DNA of 64,000 nt from NCBI GenBank assembly GCA_035578155.1, contig JAPWDM010000005.1, positions 16,738,877 through 16,802,876 of the forward strand, written 5' to 3'. Shown piece by piece: positions 60,694 to 64,000 of the stretch. Made by a program: the position numbers and the translations under genes. Source of the stretch: Brachynemurus nebulosus (lineage: Eukaryota > Arthropoda > Insecta > Neuroptera > Myrmeleontidae). How positions within the stretch are numbered: position 1 is the first letter of the stretch; each line of letters starts with the position of its first letter. The notes below the pieces were generated by a model. The model ran no database searches, had not been told where the DNA came from, and saw only the letters and a list, made by a program, of their open reading frames with translations.

Positions 60694-62815
60694 AACGTAA
60701 AAGCCCTACACCGGAACGCGATCCGATGTCCAAACAATTTTAACATTTATGGTATACCTATATCAATGAAGTTACTTCTAAAAGAAATTATTACAAAAAT
60801 TATTATTAATAGAGTGATTATTTTTCAATTTAAATTCACCTCACATTTAATGTTTCCATACTTAATCAAAGAAATACATACATCTATTAAACACAGAGGA
60901 AATACATTTGTACATATAATGAACAGTTTTTGCTGAATTTGTCTTTTCTGTTTTCGATCAATGCTTATTAATAGAAACACATGCCTTATAAATTATAACG
61001 TTTCCCAGTGAAATTTCCAAGTTAGCATAATGAGAATTCACAAAATATTTTTATTAGTGCATTTAAGAGATTAGGACAGCTAAATTATCTTTTTATATTG
61101 TTTAAATATTATATAATTGTTACATATGTTTTTTATAAACATTTTTAATTTATTTTTGGGCCTAAAACACTTACCTAACTGTTTTTATAATTTTATGATC
61201 TTTAATATTCTTTTTATTCCGGAACATATAATTGATACATAAAAATTTTGATTTAAATATTTCAAAATTTTTATTTTTTATAATACGAGCAGCCATACTA
61301 AATCCGTCTAGTTTTCACGGTAACGATTTTACGTATATTAATTTGTAATGCAATTTTCGGTGGTATTGCATCTGTTTACCGTAAAAACGAGAACGCGTGA
61401 ATAAGACGGTACTTACTCATTCATTTTTAGTTACCGTAGATCGGACATAATCGGGAGAGACGGGTGAATACGGATAAAACGAAAAATGTTATTCATGAGC
61501 TTGGTTTGAAAACCTTAGACGTAAATGCGAACATATATACATATCTTTCTTAAACTATAGTAGAATAATAATTCTCTTGGGTAATGACTAAATAAGTCAA
61601 TTTAAATTGAAGTCTTCAAACAGTGCTATTTTTTTATATTCTTAAAACTTTATCTAAAAACTATTTGTTTTGGTGCTCTTATTAATAAATTGTTTAATTA
61701 ATCGAAATTTTAGTTATTTTGAAACATATCTGAAGGAAGTTTTAGTTGTTTTTATTTTCAATTTAGAGGATATAATGAGGACTTGATATTTGGGTTAAGT
61801 TGGAGGTTAACAGGGACGGAAAAGGAATGAATACGGACAGTATATGCCTTAATGGGGACGCTATATCAGTATAAGGGGCGGATTAAGAATGTATTGGAAT
61901 ATTAATAGATTTGAGCGTTACTTTATGGTATTCCATATTTGTTTATTATTTACAATATTACAATGTATTGGAACATAGAACAGAGTACTTTCAAGGTTAT
62001 CAAGTCATTCGATGTTTTTATAAACATATTCAGCATGATATTTCTATACTTTATAAATTTTAGATATTATGTTTATTTCTACACAAAATCATGAAGTATA
62101 ATTACTTCAGTAACTAAATTATGTTATATGTCAATTTGAATTTTGATTAGTTCTCTGTATCGGCCCTATTCACCCTCTGATCGTCTCTTTTGACCCCAAA
62201 TGACCATAGAGAATAAATTACATGATTTCTGTTATTTTTGCAAAAACCAGGGATTATTTCAAAAATGTTTGATTACTATAATAAAGTGATCATCCTCGCG
62301 TAAATTTTTAATATATTAAATAATAGGTAATCATAAAATAAATACAAGAAAATACGGTGTGAAGCTTGAATTCGTGCATATTCATCCTTTCTATGGTATC
62401 TATTTTTAATGACCTACTAATTTGGGGTTACAAAAATAACTTATTTTCGATTGAGTTTTATCGCAGTATTTGTGAATTATAATTATGAAGTGTAAATAAA
62501 ATACATAATTTATTCTTTGTTTAAGAATTTATTTCATAATAGACATTTGTTCCAATAATGGGTGTTTAACTTCTAGTGTTAATAATTTTGTTCCGTTCAG
62601 ATTCATGTACTAACATTTTGTAAAAGAAAAATATTAATAAATAAAAATTTTTGGGTTATATTTTCTTAAAAATATATTCATTGGATTCATCTCAAAAAAA
62701 CTTGCTTTCATGCTTATTAAGAAAAAAAATAGGTTTTTAATTTATTTATCAATTTTTATAAACCAGTTTCATTGCACACCTACAAAAAGTGTTCCGGTAT
62801 AGGAGCTTTTACGTT
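60694..62815. mobile_element. Possible 2.1-kb element with 24-bp inverted ends
   Basis: AACGTAAAAGCCCTACACCG then GAAC at 60694-60717 is mirrored by 62791-62815 (reverse strand AACGTAAAAGCTCCTATACC then GGAAC), with two or three differences. No flanking duplication was recognised and the interior has no transposase, so this is tentative. Confidence 0.4.
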
Positions 62816-63429
62816 AGCATAAAAATTAAGAATAATAAGTTGAAATTTGAGAACGAATTATTATGCAGTTGTCAAATTATACATACATTTATGCAAAAAA
62901 TATTATGCGTAAAATATATCAAACACGGCACACAAGCTACCGTCTAAATTTTTCGGAAAAAATTTTTTCTTTTTTAAACAAATAATCTAAGTTTTATGTT
63001 GAAAACGTCGACAAAATATATTGAGAAGAACAATTATCTTTCATTGCCAATCCCAAATCGGCCGCTTATACTGTTGCTACATTTTCTTTTCGCTTAAAGG
63101 AAAATGCCGATATTAAGTTAACAACGGCATTCTTTCTTGCTCGTTAAATTTTAGTTATGTAATTTAACACCATGTTGACAAAATTTTCTTTCCAAGAAAT
63201 TTGTCCTTATACATATTATTGTTGTTAAATCAGTATAGGTAAAAGAAAATATTAAATGATCAGGTGTGATTTTTATATCATACTAAAAAAAAGAACTAAA
63301 GAAGTTTGTGACTTTGTGTATTAGATCCGGCTACTCTCGAGAACTACTCAACTGATTTTAAAAATTCGTTAAATTATGGATCGGTTTACCCTATTTTCTA
63401 AAGTAGGCTACATTACAAAAAAGTTAAAA

Positions 63430-63665
63430 TTCTTTCTCAGGCCCCTAGTTTCCCAAAAATGGCCCAAAATAAACGGTTGGATGGACCGTTACTAAATTTT
63501 GTACAAATACTATTAAGATACCATAGCAAAAACGGACATTAGATTGAAATTGATCCCTATGACCTAGGTTACCGAAAATGACCCAAAATAAACAATTAGA
63601 CTCATCGTTACAAAATTTTGTTTAAATAGTTAAATAATACTGAGATTCTACAAAAAAAAGGGAGG
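63430..63665. repeat. Two diverged 120-bp tandem units
   Basis: GGCCCCTAGTTTCCCAAAAA-TGGCCCAAAATAAAC followed by ACCGTTACTAAATTTTGT (from about 63439) repeats as TGACCTAGGTTACCGAAAAT-GACCCAAAATAAAC followed by TCGTTACAAAATTTTGT (from about 63560). The segment reads as non-coding transposon-like DNA. Confidence 0.6.
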
Positions 63666-64000
63666 TTAAAATAGTCCTTTCGGATGGCGGTGCCCCTAGT
63701 GGGACTTAAAATAGAAATACTCCTAGGACTATTGATAGATAGGTACAGCTGTCCAAATTAACCATGTTATTGAAATTTTTACGTCCTAAATTATTCAAAC
63801 ATACGAATCAGTTCACTGATAAATCATCCTGTATATAAAAAATCACTATAAAAATAGCAAGAATCAACACCGCATTGTTGAGAAACATATTCTATATTGG
63901 TTCATACATAAAGTAGTAAAGACAAACTTATCAATAGCAAATTTCTTGTCAAACCTTACTCTACCTAGGTACATATGAACGGAAATCATTTGGTACGATA

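Overview
This window reads as AT-rich, transposon-dense, non-genic chromosomal DNA from an animal, most likely an insect. The support is the mixture of element types: a spliced P-element/THAP transposase, mariner, pogo, hAT and PIF/Harbinger remnants, Jockey-like LINE pieces, and an LTR element whose Gag resembles insect Ty3-type Gags. Species or order cannot be fixed from sequence alone. I found no convincing host gene, rRNA, functional tRNA or CRISPR array. Nearly all recognisable coding sequence belongs to mobile elements.

The main structure is a nested set of elements covering 17.5-37.9 kb. A minus-strand LTR retrotransposon runs from 37926 (5' LTR start) down to 17497 (3' LTR end). It is flanked by the 4-bp duplication ATTG. 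Its 5' LTR is 648 bp. The 3' LTR is also 648 bp once an inserted element is removed, and the two copies look identical by eye, so the insertion is young. It carries one long Gag-type ORF (34581-37238, minus) and no recognisable protease, reverse transcriptase, RNase H or integrase. This is the layout of a non-autonomous gag-only (TR-GAG-like) element. Its 3' LTR is interrupted by an 8580-bp insertion (17520-26099) with a perfect 8-bp duplication, GTTGACGT. That insertion holds a three-exon THAP-domain P-element-type transposase whose three expected catalytic acidic residues are visible. At the last exon junction I cannot join the reading frames with canonical splice sites. Smaller elements sit inside these two: a hAT MITE with an 8-bp duplication (23831-24328), a 256-bp inverted-repeat element (25337-25592), a TA-flanked MITE (30489-30966) and a 1.29-kb element with 92-bp inverted repeats and 8-bp duplication (33083-34369).

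Left flank (1-17.5 kb): a 0.68-kb tandem duplication rich in CCGTACGG palindromes, a pogo-like element with a decayed ORF, several TA- or TTAA-flanked MITEs, long (TA)n tracts and a Jockey-like reverse transcriptase fragment (15214-15945, minus).

Right flank (38-64 kb): a tRNA-derived SINE candidate, a Harbinger MITE with a decayed MADF domain, and a 2.1-kb hAT relic (41420-43529). The hAT relic contains a mariner relic and a near-perfect 634-bp hairpin. Each hairpin arm carries a candidate hammerhead ribozyme with a palindromic stem III. Further right are more mariner relics (one split by a MITE that itself contains another MITE), TTAA-flanked MITEs and a LINE 3' relic. The remainder is AT-rich DNA in which I see nothing specific.
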